Below, piece after piece: positions 44,993 through 55,663 of a stretch of DNA of 64,000 bases. Every line of letters starts with the position of its first letter. The first letter of the stretch is position 1. The notes under the pieces are model-generated. The model worked only from the letters and a program-made list of their open reading frames with translations. It was not told the origin of the DNA and did no database searches. Location of the stretch: assembly GCF_003259505.1 (NCBI RefSeq), contig NZ_QLLK01000016.1:26424-90423 (forward strand). Reading direction: 5' to 3'. The position numbers were made by a program, and so were the translations under genes. This DNA comes from Algoriphagus yeomjeoni (GTDB lineage: Bacteria > Bacteroidota > Bacteroidia > Cytophagales > Cyclobacteriaceae).

Positions 44993-46390
44993 ATGGAAAA
45001 AATACTTTCACTTACTCCTAGACAAATAGTCGCAGAGTTGGATAAATATATCATTGGTCAGAAAGACGCCAAGCGTAATGTAGCAATTGCTCTGAGAAAC
45101 CGAATCCGTCGCTTGATGGTGAAGTCGGAAATCCAAAAGGATATTGTGCCAAATAACATCCTGATGATTGGTTCTACCGGTGTGGGTAAAACCGAGATTG
45201 CCAGAAGATTGGCAAAAGTCGCAAATGCGCCATTCACCAAAGTGGAGGCTTCTAAGTTCACTGAGGTGGGCTATGTAGGTCGTGATGTGGAGAGCATGGT
45301 AAGAGACTTGGTGGAGCAATCTGTTGCTTTGGTCCGTGAGCAGAAAAATGAAGCTGTAAAAGCAAAAGCTGCGGATGCTGTAGAAGAAATTATTCTCGAT
45401 ATCCTGATACCTCCAGTGAAAAGTGCTGGTTTTACCCGGGCAATTCCAGTGGATGCAGAGGAGAATGCAGAGCCAAACAGTGATGCCGAGTTGAACGAAC
45501 GAACTCGGGAGCGATTCCGAGAGAAACTTCGCGAGGGCGAATTGGATGAGCGAAAAATCGAGATCAGTGTAAAAGCTGGTTCTCCGATGGGCGTAGGAAT
45601 GATTGGAAATGGAATGATGGACGATGCCAGTATGGCAGGACTTCAGGATATGATTTCTAATATGATGCCTAAAAAAGTCAAAAAACGTAAGGTGAGTATT
45701 TCTGAAGCTCGCAAGATTTTGCTGGAAGAGGAAATGTCCAAGTTGGTTGACTTTGAAGAAGTGAAAGAGGAGGCAATCAAACTTGCAGAAAACAACGGGA
45801 TTATCTTCATCGATGAGATTGATAAAATTGCTTCTAAGTCAGGCAAAAATGGAGGTGGTCCAGACGTAAGCCGCGAAGGTGTGCAACGAGATTTGCTACC
45901 TATTGTGGAGGGATCGGCTGTAAATACCAAGTATGGAGTGATCAATACGGACCACGTGCTATTTATCGCAGCTGGTGCTTTTCACGTGGCTAAGCCATCT
46001 GATTTGATTCCAGAATTGCAGGGTAGATTCCCGATTCGAGTAGAATTGCAGAGTTTGACTCAAGAGGATTTCTCAAGAATTTTGCGCGAGCCTAAAAATG
46101 CACTCACAAAGCAGTACCAAGCCTTATTTGAATCCGAGGAAGTTTATCTTGAGTTCAATGATGAATCAATCGAGGAGATCGCTAGATTGGCATTTCTTAT
46201 CAATCAGGAAGTGGAAAATATTGGTGCCAGAAGACTGCACACAGTGATGAGTCATTTACTAAACGATTTCTTATTCGAAGTGCCGGATACGATTACTGCC
46301 AATTCTAAGATCATGGTAACCAAAGAAATGGTACAGGATAGATTGAGTTCTTTGGTACAGAATAGAGACTTGTCGCAGTACATCCTTTAA
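44993..46390 (+). CDS. hslU: HslU, ATPase subunit of the HslUV protease
   Basis: A 465-residue AAA+ protein. Start MEKILSLTPRQIVAELDKYIIGQ, Walker A GSTGVGKTE, the family-specific FTEVGYVGRDVESMVRDL pore-loop region, the I-domain at about 130-245, Walker B GIIFIDEIDKIA, and C-terminal NRDLSQYIL that docks into HslV. The peptidase gene hslV is not next to it, unlike in proteobacteria. It follows lon after 114 nt. Confidence 0.95.
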   Translation: MEKILSLTPRQIVAELDKYIIGQKDAKRNVAIALRNRIRRLMVKSEIQKDIVPNNILMIGSTGVGKTEIARRLAKVANAPFTKVEASKFTEVGYVGRDVESMVRDLVEQSVALVREQKNEAVKAKAADAVEEIILDILIPPVKSAGFTRAIPVDAEENAEPNSDAELNERTRERFREKLREGELDERKIEISVKAGSPMGVGMIGNGMMDDASMAGLQDMISNMMPKKVKKRKVSISEARKILLEEEMSKLVDFEEVKEEAIKLAENNGIIFIDEIDKIASKSGKNGGGPDVSREGVQRDLLPIVEGSAVNTKYGVINTDHVLFIAAGAFHVAKPSDLIPELQGRFPIRVELQSLTQEDFSRILREPKNALTKQYQALFESEEVYLEFNDESIEEIARLAFLINQEVENIGARRLHTVMSHLLNDFLFEVPDTITANSKIMVTKEMVQDRLSSLVQNRDLSQYIL

Positions 46391-46416
46391 TCCTGAAATA
46401 AAATAATCCCCTTACA

Positions 46417-47151
46417 ATGAAGAAATCCCTGCTAATACTTACAGGTCATAGCAAAGGTCTAGGACGAGCTATTTTAGATACCTACTTAAGTAAGGACAAT
46501 TTTGAAGTGATAGCCATTTCTAGAACAAAACTGGGATTAAGTAATCCTAATCTATCCGAAATCAGCATAGATTTCGGGGATTTGGATGTGTTGGAAAATG
46601 AACTTTCCAATTTATTTCCATCCGATGAATTCGAAGAAATAATATTGATCAATAATGCAGGTTGGATAGGGGAGATCAAGCCTGTGGGAAGTCTTCAGGT
46701 GAAAAACCTGAGAAATAGTGTCAACATCAATCTGCTGGCGCCTATGTATCTCACGAATGCATTTGTCTATGCTTATAAAGATTATCCTGCAAAAAAGATC
46801 ATTTGTAATATAAGTTCTGGAGCAGCCTCCAAGCCTATGGAAAGTTGGGGAGAATACTGTAGCACCAAAGCTGCTATTGCCATGTTTACTATGGTTGCTG
46901 CAAAAGAAAACAGTAATTCTCAATTTAGGTTTTTTAGTGTAGCTCCCGGTATCGTGGATACTCAGATGCAGGAAGAAATCAGGCAAGCAGATGAGTTGGA
47001 TTTTCCACAGATTGAGCGGTTCAAAAGCTATAAGGAAAATGGGGATTTGTCCTCTCCAGAACTGGTCGCTTCAAAGATTACTTACCTATTGGCACATGAA
47101 AATGAATTCCAGGATGTCATTCAGGATGTCCGGAATTTTGACTTGCCTTGA
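46417..47151 (+). CDS. short-chain dehydrogenase/reductase
   Basis: A 244-residue SDR with the NAD(P) motif TGHSKGLG near residue 9, NNAGWIG, the catalytic Ser in ISSGAASK, and YCSTK (YxxxK). The profile resembles sepiapterin reductase-like (R)-benzil reductases, but the substrate is not certain. It is convergent with the SixA-type phosphatase gene, 2 nt between the stops. Confidence 0.88.
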   Translation: MKKSLLILTGHSKGLGRAILDTYLSKDNFEVIAISRTKLGLSNPNLSEISIDFGDLDVLENELSNLFPSDEFEEIILINNAGWIGEIKPVGSLQVKNLRNSVNINLLAPMYLTNAFVYAYKDYPAKKIICNISSGAASKPMESWGEYCSTKAAIAMFTMVAAKENSNSQFRFFSVAPGIVDTQMQEEIRQADELDFPQIERFKSYKENGDLSSPELVASKITYLLAHENEFQDVIQDVRNFDLP

Positions 47152-47153
47152 TA

Positions 47154-47639
47154 TCATTTCTTTGGATAATCGACAAACCATGTTTTGGTGTTTTCAGCGC
47201 GAGCCTGAACCCAATGATCAGTATCCACTAGCCAGCCATATAAACCTGAAGTGGGTAGATTATCAAAGTTTCCGCTGAAATAGTCAATAAAGTCATTCAT
47301 TCCTGGATTGTGGCCTACCACAAAAATCAAATCATATTTATCATCTTGCTTTTGGATACATTTTAAAATCATTGCTGCAGAAGCATGATATAGATTCTTT
47401 TCGTAAACTATCTTCGAAGTGGAAACATGAAGCACTTCAGCAAGAATTTCAGCAGTTTGGGAGGCACGGGTCGCTGTTGAGCTCAGTATCAAATCGGGCA
47501 GAATACCTTTTTCTTTAAGTCGCAGCCCCATTTCAGGCACATCATTTAATCCACGATCAGCTAAGGGTCTATCGTGATCGCTCAGTTTAGGGTTATCCCA
47601 AGCTGACTTTCCGTGTCTCACCAAAATTATTTTCTTCAT
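47154..47639 (-). CDS. SixA-like histidine phosphatase
   Basis: A 161-residue phosphohistidine phosphatase of the histidine phosphatase superfamily. The RHG motif is in ILVRHGKSAWDNP near residue 8, followed by DRPLADRGLNDVPEMG. The second catalytic His is in VVGHNPGMNDF. SixA proteins dephosphorylate phosphohistidine on HPr or phosphotransfer proteins. No partner is adjacent. Confidence 0.88.
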   Translation of the reverse strand: MKKIILVRHGKSAWDNPKLSDHDRPLADRGLNDVPEMGLRLKEKGILPDLILSSTATRASQTAEILAEVLHVSTSKIVYEKNLYHASAAMILKCIQKQDDKYDLIFVVGHNPGMNDFIDYFSGNFDNLPTSGLYGWLVDTDHWVQARAENTKTWFVDYPKK

Positions 47640-47727
47640 TTCCTGAAAATAAGAATGATTATTTTGTTTTTTTTAATTGAATATTTACTTTTAACGCTCT
47701 TTCAATTCCAATTTATCACAAATTATT

Positions 47728-47919
47728 ATGTTTACCGGAACAGTAAAATTTTACAATGAAGCCAAAGGGTTCGGATTTATCGTTGACGATGAGTCTCAAA
47801 GCGAAGTATTCGTACACGCTACTGGCCTTTTGGATCAAGTCGCACAGAATGACAAAGTAACTTATGACATCAAAGATGGCAAAAAGGGACCTAACGCTGT
47901 CAATGTCAAAAGAGCTTAA
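47728..47919 (+). CDS. cold-shock domain protein
   Basis: A 63-residue single cold-shock domain: TGTVKFYNEAKGFGFIVDDES has RNP1 (KGFGFI), and EVFVHATGL has RNP2. It binds single-stranded RNA and DNA and acts as an RNA chaperone. The protein ends VNVKRA. It has its own leader of about 90 nt and a bidirectional terminator after it. Confidence 0.95.
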   Translation: MFTGTVKFYNEAKGFGFIVDDESQSEVFVHATGLLDQVAQNDKVTYDIKDGKKGPNAVNVKRA

Positions 47920-47949
47920 TTATTATCTTTTTTGCTAGCGAAAAAAACT

Positions 47950-47983
47950 ATCCCCTGGAGATTAATCTTCAGGGGATTTTTTG
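47950..47983. terminator. bidirectional terminator between csp and mscS
   Basis: ATCCCCTG...CAGGGGAT pairs around a loop containing the mscS stop, with A runs on the left and T runs on the right, so it can serve both convergent genes. The right arm lies within the last codons of mscS. Confidence 0.75.
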
Positions 47984-50520
47984 TTTTCATTAGCATCAGT
48001 TGAATCTTCTTTCGGCTCCATTTTGATGGAAGTAGGGCTGATGTCTTCTCCTGGTTTTGATATTTTTTCCTGCCAGTTTGAAGGAACAGATTTTAAATAA
48101 AGGTCTCTTTTTGGGAATGGGATTTCAATGCCATGCTCTGCGAATTTCTCGAAAATGGCACTCATTACTTCGCCTCGTACGTCGATCCAGATATCCATAC
48201 TTTCTACCCAGAAAAGTACCCGGAAGTCTACAGAACTATCGTTAAAGGTCTGCATATATACCCGGGGAGTGGGTGCTTTCAGGATGCGATCTCCTTTCAT
48301 TACCTCTTCTAGTACTGATTTTACTAGCTTCATATCTGATCCATAGCCCACTCCAATGATTAATTCTACTCTGCGTTTTTTGTCAGAAAGTGTCCAATTG
48401 ATCAGGCTTTGGGAGAGAAGGTCACCGTTTGGTACGACGATCTCGGAACCGTCATAAGCCTGAATTTTGCTTGCTCGGATACCTACATCTTTTACCGTCC
48501 CGGCATTCAAACCCACTTGGATTTCATCGCCGATCTGTATAGGGCGCTCGAAGGCTAAGATTATTCCAGATACCAGATTGTTGATAATCGTCTGCAAACC
48601 AAAGCCAATACCTACCGATAGGGCACCCAGGACAATGGCTATTTTGTCAAAGGGAATTTTGGCAGCAGTCATGCCTATCAAAAAACCTATTGTCAAGACA
48701 GCTAGCCGAATCAGCAGTACAGAACTACCGAGTCGCTGTTTTCTTGAAGCTCCTGTTTTTTGATCTTTGACGGACGCGAAATAGGCAATGTTATTTGCTA
48801 GGAAGGTAGAAACATACAGAACTACAGCGAATAGAAGAACGCTACCATATTGAAATACAGTATCTCCTAGGGTTCTGTCTTTCAGCAAGAATTCTGAAAC
48901 GCTAGTATATGCCTCATCAAAAAAGCCCAAATGCCAAATTAATCCATATAGCCAAATAGCCGTTGCGCCAACGTAAAGAATTCCTTTCATTCGCCTTTGC
49001 AAATCTTGGAAATCAAAATACGAGGTGAAGACGTCGCTCTCTTTTTTGCTATGCTCTATGAATAAATAGATAGCTTCTAGAAAAACATTTACAAATAGGA
49101 ATAAGCCTATGCCACGATAAAATAATATTACGCCGGTGACTGAATAAGTTTTTGAAAGACTGAATCGTCCTAAAAGATTGCTGAAAAAGGCGAAAGTTTC
49201 GATAACGATAAGAAATATGGCGAGGTATTTTAAAAATGTATATCGCCTTTCGTTATTGGATAAGACTTGTTTCAAAACCAAAACTCCCATACCAACCAAT
49301 ACTAAAGATGAAAGCAAAATATACCATCGCTCCTGATAAACTACTATCCAGTTTAAATTGCTAATAGCCAATATTATATAGGGCAAGAGGAAGGTGAGCC
49401 ATATTTTATTGATTCCTTGGCCAAACTGCTCTTTGATTAGAAAACTGGAGGCAATGACTAAAGACAAGGATAATATGGAGATGAAAACCAAAGGAGGCTT
49501 ACTGAATATTATCAAAAAGATGGGTATAAGAATTATTAAAGTAGAAAAGAAGGTGTGTTTATTGAAATACTTTACCCGATCTAAAATGAGCGATGCAAAG
49601 TCTTTCTGACTGCTTATTTCTTGGATTGTTGATTTGATCTTCCAATACAGAAGGCCAAAAAGTACAGCACAGATTAAAAAAGTATATAAATTCCTCTCAA
49701 TATAGGCTTTCATCAGGTCAACATTGAGATCAAAGGATCTTAAAGCCATCGCAAATAAATCCTTCGATATCGGATAGTTTATGGGTTCCCAAGCGTAGTT
49801 GATCTCTTTTGTCCAATATTGCCGGTCAAGATTTTTCTTGGTCTGATCTAGATATTGCTTCAGTGCTAAGAAAACCATTGCGTTTTCAGAAACCCTAGCC
49901 TGAAATCTCGCTACCAGAATTTCTTACTCTAAGTAAACAAAATCTATAGTTTTCATTGCTTTTTTGAGCATGTTCAGCTCGGTATTGATAGCAGGAACTA
50001 AGGTGGTATCGCGGAGAGTCATAGCAAAGAGTGAGTCCGACTTCATGGAATTGAGTTTATCCCCAACGGTGGATAGTAGGTCTACTCTTTCCTGGATTTT
50101 CTTCTGAATTGCCGTGTTTTCATCAACTACAGTGGAAACCAGGTTCTCCATGCCAATCAAATATCGGTGGTTTAGATACCCGGAGTCTGATTCAGTTTTG
50201 GTTTTGACTCTCTTAGCTACAATATTGATGATAGCTAGCCTTTCAGACATATCTGTGGTGTCCATGGCCTCTGCCAGTTTTATATTGAGTTCGCTCAGAT
50301 CGTAAGCATATCGCTGGGCCTTGTTGATCACCCTACTTAAAATTGCCCCACTGGTTTTTGTTTGATTGAGATTTACAGAATCAGAGAAGATAAAGAGGCT
50401 GTCAATCAGCTCTATACCTGTAACTTCTTCTGATGAAATACTTTCCGTAGTGGAACCTTGAGCAGATACTAATTGAATCATCTGCATGTATAAAAGAAGT
50501 GTTATTAGTATTTTGTACAT
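47962..50520 (-). pseudogene. MscS-type mechanosensitive channel gene split by one in-frame TAA
   Basis: Two consecutive reading frames lie in the same phase. The upstream one (50520-49924, 198 residues) has a signal peptide (MYKILITLLLYMQMIQLVSAQ) and a helical periplasmic domain. The downstream one (639 codons counted from the ATG at 49878) has about ten membrane helices and the MscS domain (VLGALSVGIGFGLQTIINNLVSGIILAFERPIQIGDEI, PNGDLLSQSLINW). Only the TAA at 49926-49924 separates them, and the 15 codons between it and the ATG are open and fit the helical domain. A GAA-to-TAA change would explain it. Without the stop the product is about 850 residues, the usual size of large MscS relatives. 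The downstream part might still be translated from 49878 but would lack a signal peptide. Confidence 0.8.
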
Positions 50521-50884
50521 AGGGCTGAGTTTGAAAATTTAAGATAGAGAATAAAGAAGCAGCTACGCAGACCTAAAACAACATGAAGCTTGATTGAGTT
50601 AGTACACTACAAGTTATGAGATTAGAAATTCAAATCATGAAGAACCATGAGCACTGAATACACGTGTAATTTGATGTCAAAATTTCGGTATTCAGATTAA
50701 TCTTTTCTGGGTTTTTCAGAATAGTCAAGCAAATAGTATGATAAAGTAGAATATTAATTAATATCTGTAAAAATTGGTTAATTCCTGTTAATTTGAATGT
50801 CCGGGCACTTTTTCAGGTGTAATATTTGGTTCTTACCGTGCATCACTCGAATAACATTTAATACTAAATTAAAACTTAATAAAT
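50521..50884. other. intergenic region between the MscS gene and the second Do protease
   Basis: A 364-bp A+T-rich divergent interval. It presumably carries both promoters. AATATTTG near 50821 is close to, but not an exact match for, the -7 consensus. No gene or RNA structure is supported. Confidence 0.4.
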
Positions 50885-52390
50885 ATGAGCAAAAGACAAT
50901 TCTTTCTGGGAATGCTTCTTGCCTCTTTGATCGGAGGCATAATTGCCTTAGCAGGCGTAAGCTTTCTAGTACAACCACAAAATGCGACAAGCTTCGACGA
51001 TAAGCAGCCGGCAAGTTTTGTAAATCTACTTTCCGGAGAAGATTTTACAGTTCCTGATGGGATTAATTTTGTCGCATCCGCAGAAGCTGTCGTGCCTGCT
51101 GTCGTGCATGTTAAAAGTCAAGTTACAGTTGGAACCAGAGGCAGAAGCCAAAGGGATCCAATTCAAGAGTATTTTGGAATACCTCCAAGAGATGACCCGA
51201 GAAGAGGTGGCCCAGAAGGCCGGACAGTTATGAGTTCTGGTTCAGGAGTTATTATTTCCCCTGATGGCTATATCGTAACGAACAACCACGTAGTAGAAAA
51301 TGCGGATAGGTTGGAGATTTCACTTGATAACAATAAGCGTTTTATCGCTAAAGTGATCGGAACAGATCCTACCACAGATTTGGCTCTTTTGAAAATAGAT
51401 GCCGAAGGGCTGCCTTTCGTGAGATTTGGTGATTCAGACAAAACTAAAATTGGAGAATGGGTACTTGCTGTAGGTAATCCCTTTGATTTGAACTCTACAG
51501 TTACCGCCGGTATTATCTCCGCAAAAGCCAGAAACATAGGAATCCTGAGTAATGTAGAAGATAACCTTTCAGTGGAAGCTTTCTTACAAACTGATGCTGT
51601 CGTAAATCCAGGGAATTCTGGAGGAGCTTTAGTCAATCTTGCTGGTGAATTGATCGGTATTAATACTGCGATTGCGAGTAGCACAGGTACATTTAGCGGT
51701 TATTCATTTGCTGTGCCAAGTACATTGGTGAAAAAAGTAATGGATGACTTGATGCAATATGGTACTGCTCAGCGCGCTTTACTTGGTGTTGGGATCTTAG
51801 ACGTGAGTCAAGATTTAGCGGAAGGTCTTGGAGTTGATTTTCCAGTGGAGCAAGGTGTCTATATCAGGAGCGTAAACGAAAATAGTGGCGGTGAAGAAGC
51901 TGGACTTAAAACTGGTGATATCATTATTGGAGTGGATGGAAGAGCTACAAATAACGTAGCGAATCTGCAGGAAATGGTTGCTAGAAAAAGACCTGGGGAT
52001 AAAGTAGAAGTAGAATATATCCGTGACGGTGAAACGTATAAGACAAAAGCTACACTGAAGAATTTTGCTGGTACAACTGATATTGTTGAAAAAGTAATCC
52101 CTAAAACCTACGAGTTTCAAGGGGTGATGTTTGAAGAAGTATCGGATAAAGTCAAAAGTTCATTAGAACTATCTGGCGGAGCATTGATTTCCAGAGTTAG
52201 CGGAGAGAAATGGAGAGATGCTGGTGCTAGACCTGGATTTATCATTACTTCTATTATCACAGAAAGTGGGAGAGTGAAAATATCTAGTGTAGATAATCTG
52301 TTAGAAATATTGAATGATACGGAAGGTGATTCTATAGTAGTCTTGGGTATGTTCCAAGATGGTACTGAGTATTATTTTGAAGTTGATTAA
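50885..52390 (+). CDS. Do-family periplasmic serine protease, second paralogue
   Basis: A 501-residue DegP/DegQ-like protease with an N-terminal hydrophobic segment (FFLGMLLASLIGGIIALAGVSFLV). The triad is His 135 (TNNHVVE), Asp 165 (DPTTDLALLK) and Ser 245 (VNPGNSGGAL). The first PDZ domain contains GLKTGDIIIGVDGRATNN; a second PDZ-like domain forms the C-terminus. It is clearly homologous to the protease at 38095 but diverged, so both are probably maintained for different roles. Confidence 0.94.
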   Translation: MSKRQFFLGMLLASLIGGIIALAGVSFLVQPQNATSFDDKQPASFVNLLSGEDFTVPDGINFVASAEAVVPAVVHVKSQVTVGTRGRSQRDPIQEYFGIPPRDDPRRGGPEGRTVMSSGSGVIISPDGYIVTNNHVVENADRLEISLDNNKRFIAKVIGTDPTTDLALLKIDAEGLPFVRFGDSDKTKIGEWVLAVGNPFDLNSTVTAGIISAKARNIGILSNVEDNLSVEAFLQTDAVVNPGNSGGALVNLAGELIGINTAIASSTGTFSGYSFAVPSTLVKKVMDDLMQYGTAQRALLGVGILDVSQDLAEGLGVDFPVEQGVYIRSVNENSGGEEAGLKTGDIIIGVDGRATNNVANLQEMVARKRPGDKVEVEYIRDGETYKTKATLKNFAGTTDIVEKVIPKTYEFQGVMFEEVSDKVKSSLELSGGALISRVSGEKWRDAGARPGFIITSIITESGRVKISSVDNLLEILNDTEGDSIVVLGMFQDGTEYYFEVD

Positions 52391-52413
52391 ATGATTTCAA
52401 AATCATAAAATTA

Positions 52414-52449
52414 GACAGGCTGGTGATTGTTCATCGGCCTGTTTTTTTT
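52414..52449 (+). terminator. rho-independent terminator
   Basis: ACAGGC...GCCTGT with an inner A-G rich loop, followed by TTTTTTTT, lies after the Do protease gene. Confidence 0.75.
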
Positions 52450-52522
52450 GTCATGTATGCAGTCGGGATAGATTAATGGTATAGATTTCCTATTTTACTT
52501 TTCAATCAAACCCACACAACCA

Positions 52523-53815
52523 ATGAAAAAGTACCTCGGCATGCTTGCTAGCATGGTTTTTCTAGTAGTATTGAGCGTTACTGCGCTTGCTCAAAGTCCA
52601 TCCACGATTCTTACTTCAGTAGGGAAGCAACCACTTCAAGGTATTTCCTCCGCTAGATTGGCAAGAATTGACCAAATGCTGGATCAAACTTTAGCTGATA
52701 ATCAGGTTCCTGGTTTGGTTGCCTTGATTGTGAAGGACGGCAAGATTGTTTATCACGAAGCCAAAGGATTAGCGGATGTTTCTTCTGGGACGAAGATGGC
52801 GAAAGATCAGATTTTTAGGATTGCTTCTCAGTCTAAAGCTATTACCTCTACGGCTGTAATGATGCTTTGGGAAGAAGGAAAGTTTAAGATGGATGATCCC
52901 ATTTCAAAGTACATTCCAGAGTTTGCTAATCCGAAAATCTTAGCTGGATTTCGCTATGCAGATTCTTCTTATTCTACCAAGCCTTCTCCCCGTGAGATCA
53001 CCATCAGGCATCTCATTACCCATACTTCGGGTTTAGGGTACGGTGTGATTGATGGGAATGAGCAGATGAAAATGATCTACCAAAAAGCTGGAATCGTGGA
53101 TTTGTTCACTACGGAGCCAGTGAAAATCGGGGATAATATTAAAAGGCTTGCGAAGCTGCCACTTCACCATGAGCCAGGCACAAAATATACCTATAGCGAG
53201 GGGTTAGATGTGTTGGGATATTTTATAGAAATCGTATCAGGAATGCCATTTGATCAGTTTTTGAAAACAAGGATTTTTGATCCTATGGGGATGAATAATA
53301 CAGGGTTTTATTTGACCGATGCTCAAGGAGAGAAGCTGGTTACAATTCACAGAAAAGTAAACAACGAGTGGGAGTCTTTTCCGGTGACTTTTTATGATCC
53401 TGATTATCCAAAAACTGGGGCAAAAACATTTTTATCCGGTGGAGCAGGCCTTTCTTCTACTGCTGAAGATTATGCCAAATTCCTTCAAATGTATCTAAAT
53501 GGAGGAGCTTACAATGGTACTAGATTCTTAAGTCCAACTACAATTAAAACGATTATGAGCAATCAAGTTGGTGACTTGCTTGGAAATGGAGGCAAAGATT
53601 ATGGCCTTGCTTTTGGATTAGTTGATGAAAACGGGGTTGCTCAGGGCGGAATCGGAAGTCTAGGAACTTTTGACTGGGGTGGATATTTCAATACCCAGTA
53701 TTTTGCCGATCCAGTCACAAATACCATCGGAATCTTAATGAAGCAAACTCAAGGCGGAACTGGAGATGAATCTGCCTGGAAATTCAGACAGATGGTTTTT
53801 TCTGCAGTTGAATAA
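52523..53815 (+). CDS. class C beta-lactamase-related serine hydrolase
   Basis: A 430-residue secreted protein with signal peptide (MKKYLGMLASMVFLVVLSVTALAQ). The Ser-x-x-Lys motif SQSK is in FRIASQSKAITSTAVMML. YTYSEGLDVLGYFIE supplies the Tyr of the second motif, and LSGGAGLSSTAEDYAKFLQ is the common downstream block. It resembles esterases and D-aminopeptidase-like members (EstB group). True beta-lactamase activity should not be assumed. It has a terminator at 53896. Confidence 0.88.
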   Translation: MKKYLGMLASMVFLVVLSVTALAQSPSTILTSVGKQPLQGISSARLARIDQMLDQTLADNQVPGLVALIVKDGKIVYHEAKGLADVSSGTKMAKDQIFRIASQSKAITSTAVMMLWEEGKFKMDDPISKYIPEFANPKILAGFRYADSSYSTKPSPREITIRHLITHTSGLGYGVIDGNEQMKMIYQKAGIVDLFTTEPVKIGDNIKRLAKLPLHHEPGTKYTYSEGLDVLGYFIEIVSGMPFDQFLKTRIFDPMGMNNTGFYLTDAQGEKLVTIHRKVNNEWESFPVTFYDPDYPKTGAKTFLSGGAGLSSTAEDYAKFLQMYLNGGAYNGTRFLSPTTIKTIMSNQVGDLLGNGGKDYGLAFGLVDENGVAQGGIGSLGTFDWGGYFNTQYFADPVTNTIGILMKQTQGGTGDESAWKFRQMVFSAVE

Positions 53816-53895
53816 CATGCTGGTAAGAAAATTAAGAACTAGTGTTAATAATCTAATCTTCCGTTCGTGAGTCATGAACGGAGGCTATGAAAACA

Positions 53896-53923
53896 AAAAG
53901 GGAAGTCACTAGACTTCCCTTTT
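53896..53923 (+). terminator. rho-independent terminator
   Basis: AAAAGGGAAGT-CACT-AGACTTCCCTTTT with a T run lies between the convergent serine hydrolase and SulP genes. Confidence 0.82.
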
Positions 53924-54001
53924 TCTGTAATCGGAATGGTGTTGGGCAAGTCTATTTAGGCTATGCCATTTGCTCTTTCTTTGTGTCCTTTGTGGCTAAA
54001 A

Positions 54002-55576
54002 TTAAACCTTATCCACCGCCAACTTATACGTAGGGTCTTCGATTACATTGATGTCGATCAGCTCATCTGCATTTGCCAAAAGTCTTCTGCAATCAGGACT
54101 CAAATGCTTCAAGTGTACTTTTTTACCAACTTTTTGATAGCGCTCGGTCAACTTGTTCAAAGCTTCAATCGCAGACATATCGACCACACGACTTTCCTGG
54201 AAGTCAATAATCACTTCCTCAGGATCGTTTAGCACATCAAATTTCTCATTAAACGCTGCAATAGACCCAAAGAATAACGGCCCAAACATCTCATAATGCT
54301 TTACTCCATTAGCATCCACATTCTTTCTTGCCCGGATTCTTTTTGCATTGTCCCAAGCGAAAAACAAAGCTGCTAAGATCACTCCAATCAATACGGCCAA
54401 TGCCAAATTGTGAAGGAATGCTGTAATTAGCGTCACCAAAACCATCAAGAACACATCTGATTTTGGCATTTTGGTGAAGGTGCGAAGACTTGCCCATTCG
54501 AAGGTTCCAATAGAAACCATGATCATCAGTCCAGTCAATGCAGCCATTGGCACTTGCTCAATTAGGCTAGAACCGAACATGATGAATACTAAAAGCATCA
54601 CTGCTGCTACAATTCCAGAAAGTCTTGCTCTTGCACCGGATGAAATATTGATCAAACTCTGACCGATCATTGCGCAGCCGCCCATTCCTGAGAAAACACC
54701 GGAAAGCATATTTGCAACTCCTTGAGCAACAGCTTCTTTATTGCCTCTTCCTCGGGTTTCGGTGATTTCGTCAATGATATTTAGCGTCAGCAAACTTTCA
54801 ATCAAACCTACACCTGCCACAATAGCTGCATAGGGGAAAATGATCTGTAAGGTTTCCCATGTCAATGGAACAGCAGGAAGATGAAAAGGAGGAAAGCCAC
54901 CTTGAATGCTGGCAATATCTCCCACAGTTTTTGTGTCAAGGTTCAAAAGACTAACTACTCCAAATACTACTAAAATAGCTGTCAAGGAGGATGGTACCGC
55001 TTTGGTCAGCTTTGGTAAACCCCAGATGATCAACATCGTCAAAAGCACTAATCCTACTAGAATATACATGGTGTTGCCGGTAAGCCAGTTACCGTCTACA
55101 TCTTTGAACTGATCTAATTGAGACATGAAAATGATGATAGCCAGACCATTTACAAATCCAAAAATCACTGGATGTGGAACAAGACGCATCAATTTCCCCA
55201 GTCTCAAAGCTCCTGCTGAGACTTGTAAGATCCCAGCTAAAACTACCGCTGCAAATACGTATTCAACGCCGTGCGTGGCGGCTAAGGATACAATTACCAC
55301 AGCAACTGCACCGGTAGCCCCAGAGATCATGCCTGGCCTACCACCAAGAATAGACGTTACGAGCCCCATCATAAAAGCGGCGTAAAGACCTGTAAGTGGG
55401 GAAAGTCCAGCGATAAAAGCAAAAGCTACTGCCTCTGGAATCAAGGCCATGGCAACAGTGAGTCCAGAAAGAACTTCTGTTTTATAATCTACTTTTTGGC
55501 TGAAATCGAAAAGGTTGAAGTACTGTTTCAAGGTGTGAATAGGTTTGGCGACCGAGGTCGCGTGTGTTGAAAACAA
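54002..55576 (-). CDS. SulP-family anion transporter with STAS domain
   Basis: A 524-residue membrane transporter. The N-terminal region has VDYKTEVLSGLTVAMALIPEAVAFAFIAGLSPLTGLYAAF, followed by GRPGMISGATGAVAVVIVSLA and about 12 helices. The C-terminal STAS domain (about 425-520) has EEVIIDFQESRVVDMSAIEALNKL. Members carry sulfate, bicarbonate or C4-dicarboxylates; none can be chosen from this sequence. The protein is complete. Confidence 0.93.
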   Translation of the reverse strand: MFSTHATSVAKPIHTLKQYFNLFDFSQKVDYKTEVLSGLTVAMALIPEAVAFAFIAGLSPLTGLYAAFMMGLVTSILGGRPGMISGATGAVAVVIVSLAATHGVEYVFAAVVLAGILQVSAGALRLGKLMRLVPHPVIFGFVNGLAIIIFMSQLDQFKDVDGNWLTGNTMYILVGLVLLTMLIIWGLPKLTKAVPSSLTAILVVFGVVSLLNLDTKTVGDIASIQGGFPPFHLPAVPLTWETLQIIFPYAAIVAGVGLIESLLTLNIIDEITETRGRGNKEAVAQGVANMLSGVFSGMGGCAMIGQSLINISSGARARLSGIVAAVMLLVFIMFGSSLIEQVPMAALTGLMIMVSIGTFEWASLRTFTKMPKSDVFLMVLVTLITAFLHNLALAVLIGVILAALFFAWDNAKRIRARKNVDANGVKHYEMFGPLFFGSIAAFNEKFDVLNDPEEVIIDFQESRVVDMSAIEALNKLTERYQKVGKKVHLKHLSPDCRRLLANADELIDINVIEDPTYKLAVDKV

Positions 55577-55663
55577 GCTGCAAAGATAGACAAAAAGAGC
55601 AATTCGAAATATTATTTGGCGCGCTGCCTATTTAATAGCTTCCTGAAGCCAATTAAAAAACAA

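Noticed and set aside
52523..53815. Beta-lactamase conferring antibiotic resistance
   Set aside because: The fold and SxxK motif fit, but the neighbourhood and motif details match the broad class C-related esterase/peptidase group; no sign of a dedicated resistance gene.
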